From: Rickettsiales bacterium
GTDB lineage: Bacteria > Pseudomonadota > Alphaproteobacteria > Rickettsiales > JABSSG01
Reading direction: 5' to 3'
Assembly (NCBI GenBank): GCA_013214525.1
Contig: JABSSG010000024.1
Span: 167,099 to 231,098 of the forward strand
DNA length: 64,000 nt
Part shown: piece by piece, positions 1 through 7,342 of the stretch
How positions within the stretch are numbered: position 1 is the stretch's first letter
Layout: every line of letters starts with the position of its first letter
Position numbers and translations under genes: made by a program
The notes under the pieces: generated by a model
Database searches by the model: none
Seen by the model: only the letters and a program-made list of their open reading frames with translations
Told to the model about the DNA's origin: nothing

Positions 1-2
1 AA

Positions 3-599
3 GACCCTTTCCGTAATACAACTGCACAAAATGAAAATACATTTGGTTATAAAGATGGTTTCTCAGGTGGTATTAATTGGAATTACAAAATAAGTAAAGA
101 TAATAAAATCAAGCTTGGTTTAGTTGGTGAATATGCAACTGTACAAAAAGAAGCAAAAAATAACTATAGCAAGCTTGGCAGTGTTGGTATAGGAATATAC
201 CATATGTACCAAGACCTCTGTGCATCCGCTTCTTTTAACTATCTTGGCAAATCTGGTCTTAGAAAAGGCACGGGAGTAACAAACCTAAAAGCTAAAAAGG
301 GCAACTATGTTGCAACTCTTGGAGTAGGCTATAATATAGATAATAAAACCAAAATTAGTCTAACTGGTTTAATAAGTCAAAAATGGAAAAATAAATTCCT
401 CAATGCTTCTCTAGGAGTACAATATAAGTTAGCTCCAGGTTTATTACCATATGCTGAAGTAACATATTTCAATATGAAACAAAAATATCGAAATGTTAAT
501 GTTGAAACCATCAATGACGGAAGCAATGATGTTGCTCAACAAAACACAGCTAAAAACAGAGGTGCATCATTTATTATCGGTACTAGACTTGCATTCTAA
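3..599 (+). CDS. Outer-membrane beta-barrel protein, C-terminal part (5' truncated by window edge)
   Basis: The frame is open from the first bases of the window to a TAA at 597-599, so this is the last ~198 residues of a longer protein; the first in-window ATG (204) is internal. The sequence alternates glycine/aromatic-rich strands with polar turns (for example SGGINWNYKI, LGVGYNI, ASLGVQYKL) and ends in GTRLAF with a terminal Phe, the usual C-terminal strand signal of Gram-negative outer-membrane barrels recognised by the Bam machinery. Porin or autotransporter barrel are both possible because the N-terminal region is outside the window. A rho-independent terminator follows at 631-661. Confidence 0.7.
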   Translation, partial: DPFRNTTAQNENTFGYKDGFSGGINWNYKISKDNKIKLGLVGEYATVQKEAKNNYSKLGSVGIGIYHMYQDLCASASFNYLGKSGLRKGTGVTNLKAKKGNYVATLGVGYNIDNKTKISLTGLISQKWKNKFLNASLGVQYKLAPGLLPYAEVTYFNMKQKYRNVNVETINDGSNDVAQQNTAKNRGASFIIGTRLAF

Positions 600-630
600 T
601 GCAATGAATGAAGTATTTCTAACTTACAAG

Positions 631-661
631 AACCCCCCTTTTTAAGGGGTTTTTCTTTTTT
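631..661 (+). terminator. Rho-independent terminator of the barrel gene
   Basis: A C-rich run and its complement (CCCCTTTTTAAGGGG) form a hairpin followed by a T-rich tract, about 30 bases after the stop codon at 599. Confidence 0.8.
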
Positions 662-667
662 CTCTTC

Positions 668-834
668 ATATACTCGTCATGCTTGAAAAGCCCTAGATTT
701 TAAAAAAGAAAATTGGGTTAGTATCAAGTATAAAAATCCAAGAATATTGAATATATTCAAGGCATTTTTATACGAAGATAATAATTAAATTTTCAAAATT
801 AAAAATAGGGATCTTCAAATACGACGGGTATATA
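668..834. repeat. Family A palindromic element (copy 1)
   Basis: About 165 bp that read as one imperfect palindrome. The outer ends are TATACTCGTCATGCTTGAA and its near-complement ending TTCAAATACGACGGGTATA. The same layout recurs at 5409, 14040, 23575, 42153, 47167 and 53765. No ORF inside. Confidence 0.8.
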
Positions 835-911
835 CATACTCTTTGAGTATTTCCTATTAAAATAAAGAAGAAGAAGCTAACAACTCCTCCAGACAATTAA
901 CCACCCTCTAA

Positions 912-1096
912 AAAACCTAATAACGGATTAGAAGGATTTTAGCTTTTTAGGATATTTTTAGTGAAAATTAGTAGTTTTTATGATGGAATAGCCTAGCTAT
1001 TTCGAGAAAAAACTGCTAATTTATAGCAAAAACAGACTAGATCCCTATTTTCATGGAAACAAGCATAATATTTATCTAATCCATTATTCAGGTTTT
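912..1096. repeat. Family B palindromic element (copy 1)
   Basis: Ends are AAAACCTAATAACGGATTAG and the inverted TAATCCATTATTCAGGTTTT, enclosing the conserved middle (GAAAATTAG, GCTATTTC, AAACTGCTAATTT, GCAAAAACAG). Other copies lie at 32695, 53993 and 60955 and partial ones at 3296 and 42694. With copy A1 it fills the 560-base gap before tRNA-Leu; no gene was seen there. Confidence 0.75.
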
Positions 1097-1159
1097 AAAA
1101 ATACAAATATTTTTGAATTGTATTATTAAATGTTTAATTATAGAATCGGTGCATAGTGT

Positions 1160-1244
1160 GCGGCCGTGGCGGAACTGGTAGACGCGCAGCGTTGAGGGCG
1201 CTGTTTCGAAAGAAGTGGAAGTTCGATTCTTCTCGGCCGCACCA
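1160..1244 (+). tRNA. tRNA-Leu(GAG), CCA encoded
   Basis: Cloverleaf of 85 nt: 7-bp acceptor GCGGCCG/CGGCCGC, anticodon stem CAGCG/CGCTG with loop TTGAGGG (anticodon GAG), long variable arm typical of class II tRNAs, T arm containing GTTCGATTC, and an encoded terminal ACCA. Confidence 0.95.
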
Positions 1245-1401
1245 AAAAATTTCGTAAATGTATAAAATCTATTGCTGAAAAGATTAATTTCAGCTATTTT
1301 AATGTTTTAATTTCTTAAAGTTAATTTTTATTTATTTATAAATTCTAAAGTGGTAGAATTTAATATATATATCTATCGGACTTAGAGATTACGATGGGTA
1401 T

Positions 1402-1532
1402 ATCCACTACACTTGAAAGGCCTGATATTTTACGCATTTTTAAGCAAAGATATCTTCATTTTCATGAGGGCAAGCCCTTGACTTCGCAGGGACAAACTTA
1501 AAAATAGAAGTCTTCAAGTGCAGTGAATTTGT
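1402..1532. repeat. Degenerate family A element with nested C hairpin
   Basis: Inverted ends CCACTACACTTGAAAGGC and GTCTTCAAGTGCAGTGA flank A-like sequence (CATTTTTAAGCAAAGATA). A decayed copy of the C hairpin (CCCTTGACTTCGCAGGGA, about 1475-1492) lies inside. It occupies most of the gap between tRNA-Leu and mgtE; I see no gene in 1245-1543. Confidence 0.55.
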
Positions 1533-1570
1533 AACGTTATTCTTTGTTCACAAATTATGTAATTGGAGCT

Positions 1571-2980
1571 ATGAAAAAACAAGAACACCCAATTATTAAT
1601 CAGCAACAAAATAAAACCTCTACTAATAAATTAAACCACAAACCTTTAAACAAAGATGAAATAGCTGATACAATAACAAAAGCAATTGATGATAATGATA
1701 CTATTGCTTTAAAAGCTATTCTTGATCGTATTCATTACGCAGATCTTGCTGATTACATTAACTTTGCTACATACGAGCAGAAACAAAAAATCCTTCTTCT
1801 ACTAAAAAACAAACTTAACCCAGAAATTTTACTAGAATTTAAACTTGATATTTTACTTTCTGTTATTGATATCTTAGGCAAAAAGACATTCACTACTCTT
1901 ACAAACAAACTTCCAATAGAAGATATTTTACAAATTTTAGAGCAATTTCAAGAGGAAGAACGATCTAAAATTATATCCAATCTATCTTCTACAAAACAAA
2001 AAATTATTAAAAAGGCACTTTCCTATCCTAAAAACTGTGTAGGGTTACTAATGGAAAGAAAATATGTTGCAGTAAAAGCCACTGAAACAGTAGGCTCTGT
2101 GCTTTCCTACCTATCTGAAAATCAAGACTTGCCATCAGATTATGATGAAATATTTATTTTAAATAATAACGATCATCCCATTGGTAGTATACATATCAGT
2201 AAACTAATTAAGTCGAAACACACAGATAAAATAGAAGTTCTAATGAATAAAACTATCAAAGTAGTTGAAGAGTTTTTAGATCAGGAAGAACTTTCATACA
2301 TATTTAGACATTATGATTTATCTTCTGCTCCAGTAATCAATAAAGCTAAAAAAATGGTAGGGGTTGTTTATGTTGACCAAATAGTAGACGTTATAGAAGA
2401 AGAAGCTGAAGAAGATATAATGAAATTAGGTGGTGTTGGCATAACTGACTTATATTCAGCTTTCTTTAAAACAGCGTTACGTAGGTTTCCTTGGTTGTTT
2501 TGTAATTTAATCATGGCTTGTCTTGTTTCAGTAGTAATCGATATATTTCAAAATCAAATAAGTGAATTAGCAGTACTTGCTGCAATAATGCCGATTGTAG
2601 CTTCAATGGGAGGAAATGCTGGCACACAAAGTGTAACTGTTGCAATCAGAGCAATTGCTAATAAAGACATTGTTAGTGCAAATATCTGGCAAGTTGTCTT
2701 TAAAGAAATGTTATCCTGTTTCACAAATGGTTTAGTGCTTGGCACTATAGGTGGCATTATTTTAATGTTTCTTCATAAACAAATTGCTCTTAGTATGATC
2801 TTTGGGCTAGCTGTAACAGCAAATTTCACCCTAGCTGGTATTTGGGGATCTTTAATTCCGATTGGTTTAGACAAAGCTGGCTTAGATCCAGCTATTTCTT
2901 CAAGTGTTTTTGTCACATTCCTCACAGACTTATTAGGTTTCTTTATATTCCTTTCACTTGCTTCAATGATAATTTTGTAA
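1571..2980 (+). CDS. mgtE: Magnesium transporter MgtE
   Basis: 469 residues from the ATG at 1571; an in-frame TTG at 1544 would add nine residues, but GGAG lies just before the ATG and no Shine-Dalgarno precedes the TTG. Layout is that of MgtE: N-terminal helical domain (~40-150), a pair of CBS domains (~155-280, including APVINKAKKMVGVVYVDQ), then about five membrane helices. The pore signature PIVASMGGNAGTQS is intact. MgtE channels import Mg2+ across the inner membrane and are gated by Mg2+ binding to the cytosolic domains. It stands alone; no Mg2+ riboswitch was recognised upstream. Confidence 0.93.
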   Translation: MKKQEHPIINQQQNKTSTNKLNHKPLNKDEIADTITKAIDDNDTIALKAILDRIHYADLADYINFATYEQKQKILLLLKNKLNPEILLEFKLDILLSVIDILGKKTFTTLTNKLPIEDILQILEQFQEEERSKIISNLSSTKQKIIKKALSYPKNCVGLLMERKYVAVKATETVGSVLSYLSENQDLPSDYDEIFILNNNDHPIGSIHISKLIKSKHTDKIEVLMNKTIKVVEEFLDQEELSYIFRHYDLSSAPVINKAKKMVGVVYVDQIVDVIEEEAEEDIMKLGGVGITDLYSAFFKTALRRFPWLFCNLIMACLVSVVIDIFQNQISELAVLAAIMPIVASMGGNAGTQSVTVAIRAIANKDIVSANIWQVVFKEMLSCFTNGLVLGTIGGIILMFLHKQIALSMIFGLAVTANFTLAGIWGSLIPIGLDKAGLDPAISSSVFVTFLTDLLGFFIFLSLASMIIL

Positions 2981-3088
2981 AAAATTAGCAAATAGAAAAA
3001 ATATTATTTGCAAGTTCTCCATACATAAAATACTCTTAAATAGAAATCTCAATTGTGAATTGAGAAAATTTTATGAAGTTAATTTAAA

Positions 3089-3250
3089 ATGAGACTTACA
3101 GGAGTATTTTTTTTGCTAATATTATTTTTTTCAGTCACTTCTTGTACAAGCCAAAAATCATTAAAAAGCCCATGTGTAGCAGCTCATGGTTCTGGCAAAA
3201 ACTTTGCTCCATGTGTCCGTAAGCCTGTTAATAACATTTTCTTGGTTTAA
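3089..3250 (+). CDS. Small lipoprotein, 53 aa
   Basis: Short ORF in a 435-base gap. A hydrophobic leader (residues 2-17) is followed by the lipobox-like VTSC with Cys19, so the mature part would be ~35 residues anchored in a membrane. The mature part has two CV-type motifs (SPCVAAHG and APCVRKPVN). The arrangement resembles small uncharacterised rickettsial lipoproteins (I recall DUF2706, not checked). No clear Shine-Dalgarno precedes it. Function unknown; the lipoprotein call rests on the leader and Cys only. Confidence 0.55.
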   Translation: MRLTGVFFLLILFFSVTSCTSQKSLKSPCVAAHGSGKNFAPCVRKPVNNIFLV

Positions 3251-3295
3251 GATTATACACGTTTAAATATGCTCTAAAACAATATCCTAAATTAC

Positions 3296-3403
3296 AATAC
3301 TGTAGCTATTTCAAGAAAAAACTGCTATTTTGTAGCAAAAACAGCCTAGATCCCCATTTTTCATGGGGCAAGCATAATGTTTTTTACCCCATAACTGGAG
3401 TTA
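3296..3403. repeat. Partial family B element
   Basis: Only the right half is present: GCTATTTCAAGAAAAAACTG, GTAGCAAAAACAGCCTAGAT and the end CCCCATAACTGGAGTTA, matching copy B1 from about base 990 onward. It lies just upstream of rtcB. Confidence 0.6.
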
Positions 3404-3415
3404 TTAGAATTTTAA

Positions 3416-4609
3416 ATGACAAATTACAATTTATTAGATAATGATCAGAGTAACCCAATTAAAATGTGGACAAAAAACGTCCCAGTAGATGAAAATGCTA
3501 AAAAACAACTAACCAATACAGCAAAAATGCCTTTCATTTACAAATGGTTAGCCGTGATGCCAGATGTACATATGGGCAAAGGATCTACCATTGGTAGTGT
3601 GATACCAACCAAAGGAGCAATTATTCCAGCTGCAGTTGGAGTAGATATTGGTTGCGGAATGATGGCAGTTAAAACTTCATTAAAAGCTTCTGATTTACCA
3701 AATAATTTATTTAAATTACGTTGTGCAATTGAAAAAGCTGTACCTCACGGACGTGCTGGATGGAATACAATACCAGAAAAAACAACTACAGCATGGCAAG
3801 ACTTGATTCAAGACTTTAACCGGATCATAGACATTGAACCCAAATTAAAAAGAACAAACAACATTAATCATCTAGGAACATTAGGCACTGGCAACCATTT
3901 TGTTGAAATATGTTTAGATGAACATGATCAAGTATGGGTAATGTTGCATTCTGGGTCACGTGGCGTTGGAAATGCAATTGGTAGACATTTTATTGAACTT
4001 GCTAAAAAAGATATGCAACGTTTAATGATTAACTTACCAGATAAAGAGCTTGCATATTTTTCAGAAGGTGCTGATCATTTTAATGATTATGTTTTTTCAG
4101 TAGATTGGGCTCAAAAATTTGCTCGTATAAACCGTGAAATCATGATGTCTAACACAATCGAAGCAATTCGTGAAATTATACCCAAACAATTTAATGCAGA
4201 AATAGAAGCAATTAATTGTCACCATAATTATGTAGCTAGCGAACATCACTATGGCGAAAATATATTTGTTACTAGAAAAGGAGCAGTACGTGCTAGAAAA
4301 GGAGATATGGGCATTATACCTGGTAGTATGGGAGCTTGCTCCTTTATAGTGCGAGGATTAGGTAATGAGGAGAGCTTTAATAGTTGTTCTCATGGTGCAG
4401 GACGTATTATGTCCAGAACAGAAGCTAAACGACGTGTATCATTAAAAAAACATATTGAAGCTATAAAAGACGTAGAATGTCGTAAAGATAAAGGAGTAAT
4501 TGACGAAACACCTGCTGCATATAAAGATATTGATAAAGTAATGGAAGCACAAAAAGATCTTGTTGAAATTGTATATAAACTAAAACAAATTGTTTGTGTA
4601 AAAGGATAA
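3416..4609 (+). CDS. rtcB: RNA-splicing ligase RtcB
   Basis: 397 residues, full length (E. coli RtcB ~408). It joins 2',3'-cyclic-phosphate or 3'-phosphate RNA ends to 5'-OH ends using GTP and Mn2+. Visible motifs are PDVHMGKGSTIG (~49-60), GVDIGCGM (75-82, metal-binding Cys80), LGTGNHF, HSGSRGVGN, CHHNY, and SCSHGAGR whose His (~326) is the guanylylated residue in the family. No archease or RtcA gene lies nearby. Sixteen bases separate it from xthA, so they are probably co-transcribed. In bacteria RtcB serves RNA repair; the target here is unknown. Confidence 0.95.
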   Translation: MTNYNLLDNDQSNPIKMWTKNVPVDENAKKQLTNTAKMPFIYKWLAVMPDVHMGKGSTIGSVIPTKGAIIPAAVGVDIGCGMMAVKTSLKASDLPNNLFKLRCAIEKAVPHGRAGWNTIPEKTTTAWQDLIQDFNRIIDIEPKLKRTNNINHLGTLGTGNHFVEICLDEHDQVWVMLHSGSRGVGNAIGRHFIELAKKDMQRLMINLPDKELAYFSEGADHFNDYVFSVDWAQKFARINREIMMSNTIEAIREIIPKQFNAEIEAINCHHNYVASEHHYGENIFVTRKGAVRARKGDMGIIPGSMGACSFIVRGLGNEESFNSCSHGAGRIMSRTEAKRRVSLKKHIEAIKDVECRKDKGVIDETPAAYKDIDKVMEAQKDLVEIVYKLKQIVCVKG

Positions 4610-4625
4610 TGTATAGATAATTCAA

Positions 4626-5408
4626 ATGAAAATTACAACTTGGAACGTAAATTCTATAAGAAGCAGATTAGAAGCAACAAAAAAAGTAATTGAAGAATTA
4701 CAACCTGATATTCTATGTTTGCAGGAAACTAAAGTCATCGATGATTTATTCCCATATGATTTTTTTAAATCCTATGGATATATCCATAATTTAGTACGAG
4801 GTGAAATCTCTTATAATGGAGTTGCTATATTGTCTAAAATACCTTTCTCCTCAACACAGGATGATATTATATTTAAAGAACAAACTAGACATTTAATAAT
4901 TCGCCTGCAAGACATAGAAATACATAATTTTTATGTTCCAGCAGGAGGAGATATCCCAGACCCCTCTCTTAATCAAAAATTTGCTACTAAATTACATTTC
5001 CTAGATATCATCAATAAATTTTTTAAAAATAATAGGCAACACAACGATAAACTTATAGTACTCGGAGATTTAAATGTAGCACCTTTAGAAAACGACGTTT
5101 GGTCTCATAAACAACTTTTAGATGTGGTTTCTCATACTCCCATAGAAGTTGAAAAATATAGTAATTTTCAAAAATCATTAAATTTTTTTGATGCACACAG
5201 ACATTTTACTCCTCAAAATGAAAAACTATATAGTTGGTGGAGCTATCGAAACAGAGATTGGCAAAAATCAAATAGAGGAAGAAGACTAGACCATATCTTA
5301 CTTACTGAACCTCTAAAAAAATATCTAAAATCTGCTGATATATTTAAAAATGCACGTAATTACACCAAACCATCAGATCACGTTCCTGTTTCTATTACAA
5401 TCAAATAA
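4626..5408 (+). CDS. xthA: Exodeoxyribonuclease III (AP endonuclease)
   Basis: 260 residues, typical ExoIII length. It is a Mg2+-dependent exonuclease/AP endonuclease of base-excision repair. Catalytic motifs of the EEP fold are present: WNVNSIR at the N-terminus, LQETK (Glu34), GDLNVAP (Asp148, Asn150), RRLDHIL (Asp222) and SDHVPV (His near the C-terminus). It follows rtcB by 16 bases on the same strand. Confidence 0.93.
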   Translation: MKITTWNVNSIRSRLEATKKVIEELQPDILCLQETKVIDDLFPYDFFKSYGYIHNLVRGEISYNGVAILSKIPFSSTQDDIIFKEQTRHLIIRLQDIEIHNFYVPAGGDIPDPSLNQKFATKLHFLDIINKFFKNNRQHNDKLIVLGDLNVAPLENDVWSHKQLLDVVSHTPIEVEKYSNFQKSLNFFDAHRHFTPQNEKLYSWWSYRNRDWQKSNRGRRLDHILLTEPLKKYLKSADIFKNARNYTKPSDHVPVSITIK

Positions 5409-5596
5409 ATATACTATTCGTACTTGAAGAATCCTAGTTTTAAAGAAAGAAAATGGAATTAATATCAAGCTTAAAAAGCCTAGAATATTGGCGATATTTG
5501 AGGCATTTTTAAGCAAAGATAGCAGCTTTATTTTCAAACCCCTGCCTTCGCAGGGGCATGCTTAGAAATAGGAATGTTCAAGTATGAGGAGTATGT
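5409..5596. repeat. Family A palindromic element with nested C hairpin
   Basis: Ends TATTCGTACTTGAAGAATCC and inverted GAATGTTCAAGTATGAGGAG. The C hairpin (5539-5556, stem CCCCTGC/GCAGGGG) splits the A sequence in its right arm after TTATTTTCAAA. Fills the gap between xthA and bcp. Confidence 0.8.
5539..5556. repeat. C mini-hairpin nested in an A element
   Basis: Perfect hairpin CCCCTGCCTTCGCAGGGG followed by CATGCTT. The copy of A at 23575 lacks these bases at the same place, so they look inserted. Confidence 0.65.
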
Positions 5597-5666
5597 TCTT
5601 GTAATAATCAAAAAAAACTCTAAAACATAACATACCAATCATGCATAAATATAAAAAGGTTAAATA

Positions 5667-6134
5667 ATGTCAGAACTCAAAATAGATGATAATGCACCCA
5701 ACTTTCAAGCTAACTCTACTAAAGGAAATTTATCTTTAGCTGATCTAAAAAATTCTAACATTGTTATTTATTTTTATCCTAAAGATATGACACCAGGATG
5801 CACGACACAAGCTCAGGAATTTTCAAAACTTTACTCACAATTTCAAGAATCAGATACAGAAATTATAGGAGTATCTAAAGATAATTTATCTTCACATAAT
5901 AAATTCTGCGAAAAAGAAAATATTCCATATCCATTATTATTAGATGAAGAAGGGGAAATATGTAATCTATATGGAGTGATTAAAGAAAAATCTATGTTCG
6001 GCAAGAAATTTTTAGGAATCAACAGAAGCACTTTTTTAATTGATAAAAATAGAAAAGTAATCAAAATTTGGAAAAGCGTTAAGGCATCAGGACACGCACA
6101 AAAAGTTCTTGATGCTATTAAACAAATGACTTAA
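5667..6134 (+). CDS. bcp: Thiol peroxidase Bcp (peroxiredoxin)
   Basis: 155 residues. A cytosolic peroxiredoxin that reduces H2O2 and organic hydroperoxides with thioredoxin. The peroxidatic motif is PKDMTPGCTTQA with Cys45; the E. coli resolving Cys50 is absent, and Cys81 (HNKFCEK) may take that role as in some Bcp subgroups. NRSTFLIDKNRKV near the C-terminus is typical. The stop is directly followed by the ATG of the DUF2905 gene, so the two are translationally coupled. Confidence 0.93.
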   Translation: MSELKIDDNAPNFQANSTKGNLSLADLKNSNIVIYFYPKDMTPGCTTQAQEFSKLYSQFQESDTEIIGVSKDNLSSHNKFCEKENIPYPLLLDEEGEICNLYGVIKEKSMFGKKFLGINRSTFLIDKNRKVIKIWKSVKASGHAQKVLDAIKQMT

Positions 6135-6335
6135 ATGCAAAAGCTTTTAATATTAATCGGCATAATATTTATTGTAGTTGGTTTATCTTGGTCATTCATT
6201 ACAAAGTTAGGATTAGGGAAACTTCCTGGAGATTTATCTATAGAAACTAAAAATTTTAAGTTTTATTTTCCTATAACAACATGTATCATAATTAGTTTAA
6301 TTATAACTTTAGTTTTATGGTTGCTAAAAAAATGA
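6135..6335 (+). CDS. DUF2905 family small membrane protein
   Basis: 66 residues with two membrane helices (~3-20 and ~47-64) separated by the family signature GKLPGDLSIETKNFKFYFPI. DUF2905 proteins are short inner-membrane proteins of unknown function found in many bacteria. Translation starts on the base after the bcp stop. It ends with TGA, evidence that TGA is a stop in this genome. Confidence 0.85.
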   Translation: MQKLLILIGIIFIVVGLSWSFITKLGLGKLPGDLSIETKNFKFYFPITTCIIISLIITLVLWLLKK

Positions 6336-6342
6336 ATTGCTT

Positions 6343-7107
6343 CTATCCCATAACGCTATAGCCACAATCCAAATACTGAACAGTTCCCGTAATATTCTCC
6401 GATAAATCGCTCACTAAAAAAGCAGATAAATTCCCCACATCATTTATTGTAAGATTTGAATTTAATGGTGAAGTTTTTTTACATCTATCTAATAATTTAT
6501 CAAATCCTGCAATTCCAGAAGCTGCTCGAGTTAAAATCGGCCCTGAAGAAATAGCATTGATTCTAATTTTACTCTTACCAAGTTCTACAGCAGTATATTT
6601 AACTACAGATTCAAGCATGGCTTTAATAGGTCCCATAATTCCATATTCAGGAACAACTTTCTGACTTCCATAATAAGTCATAGTTAAAATACTACCACCA
6701 TCTTTCATTAGAGACTCAAAAGCCTTCATTGCTCTAATCAATGAATAACAAGAAATTTCTGTAGCTAACAAAAAACCTTCTCGTGAAGAATCTATCACAC
6801 GGCCTTGTAAATCTTCCTTCGGAGCAAAAGCAATTGAGTGAATTAAAAAGTCTAACTTACTCCATTTATATTTTATTTCTTCTACGAGTGATGAGAAATG
6901 TTCAGGAACTGTTATATCAAGCTGTCTAAAAATTTCAACAGGAACCTCCTTTAATAATGGTTCTACATGTTCTTTTGTTTTGTCTTTTTGATATGTAAGT
7001 GCAAGTTTTGCTCCATAATGAGATATTGCTTTCGCACATCCCCAAGCAATACTATGTTCATTTGCAACTCCTATTATTAGCCCTTTTTTACCAGACAAAT
7101 CTATCAT
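6343..7107 (-). CDS. fabI: Enoyl-[acyl-carrier-protein] reductase FabI
   Basis: 254 residues, family length. NADH-dependent last step of the type II fatty-acid elongation cycle in the cytosol. N-terminal GKKGLIIGVANEHSIAWGCA is the FabI form of the Rossmann dinucleotide motif. MTYYGSQKVVPEYGIMGPIK carries the catalytic Tyr-x6-Lys arrangement, and GPILTRAASGIAGFD is the substrate-binding loop. It converges with the DUF2905 gene (7 bases between stops). In-frame ATG at 7107 fits the family start. Confidence 0.95.
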   Translation of the reverse strand: MIDLSGKKGLIIGVANEHSIAWGCAKAISHYGAKLALTYQKDKTKEHVEPLLKEVPVEIFRQLDITVPEHFSSLVEEIKYKWSKLDFLIHSIAFAPKEDLQGRVIDSSREGFLLATEISCYSLIRAMKAFESLMKDGGSILTMTYYGSQKVVPEYGIMGPIKAMLESVVKYTAVELGKSKIRINAISSGPILTRAASGIAGFDKLLDRCKKTSPLNSNLTINDVGNLSAFLVSDLSENITGTVQYLDCGYSVMG

Positions 7108-7342
7108 GCAACTTCAGATTTATATAATGATCTCTATCATATAATTATTCTCACAATATAAGATAGATAATTCATACGACACTCTTCCCTATTTTTTCAT
7201 TTTATGGGAAATAAACATAGCATTATGCATATCTTTTTAGATAATAACAATTGAAAAAGATTTTTAAAACCATTTTCACATAAAATGCTCTTTATTTTTG
7301 TAGAAGTGGGATCAAAATTTCGTACCTTCTTATGGAGAACCC

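Noticed and set aside
1245-1570. Mg2+ riboswitch (M-box) upstream of mgtE
   Set aside because: The leader consists of a decayed A element; none of the conserved M-box helices were recognised.
7108-7342. A gene between fabI and the metallopeptidase-like gene
   Set aside because: No ORF of note and no clear repeat; only weak B-like scraps (CATAGCATTATG).
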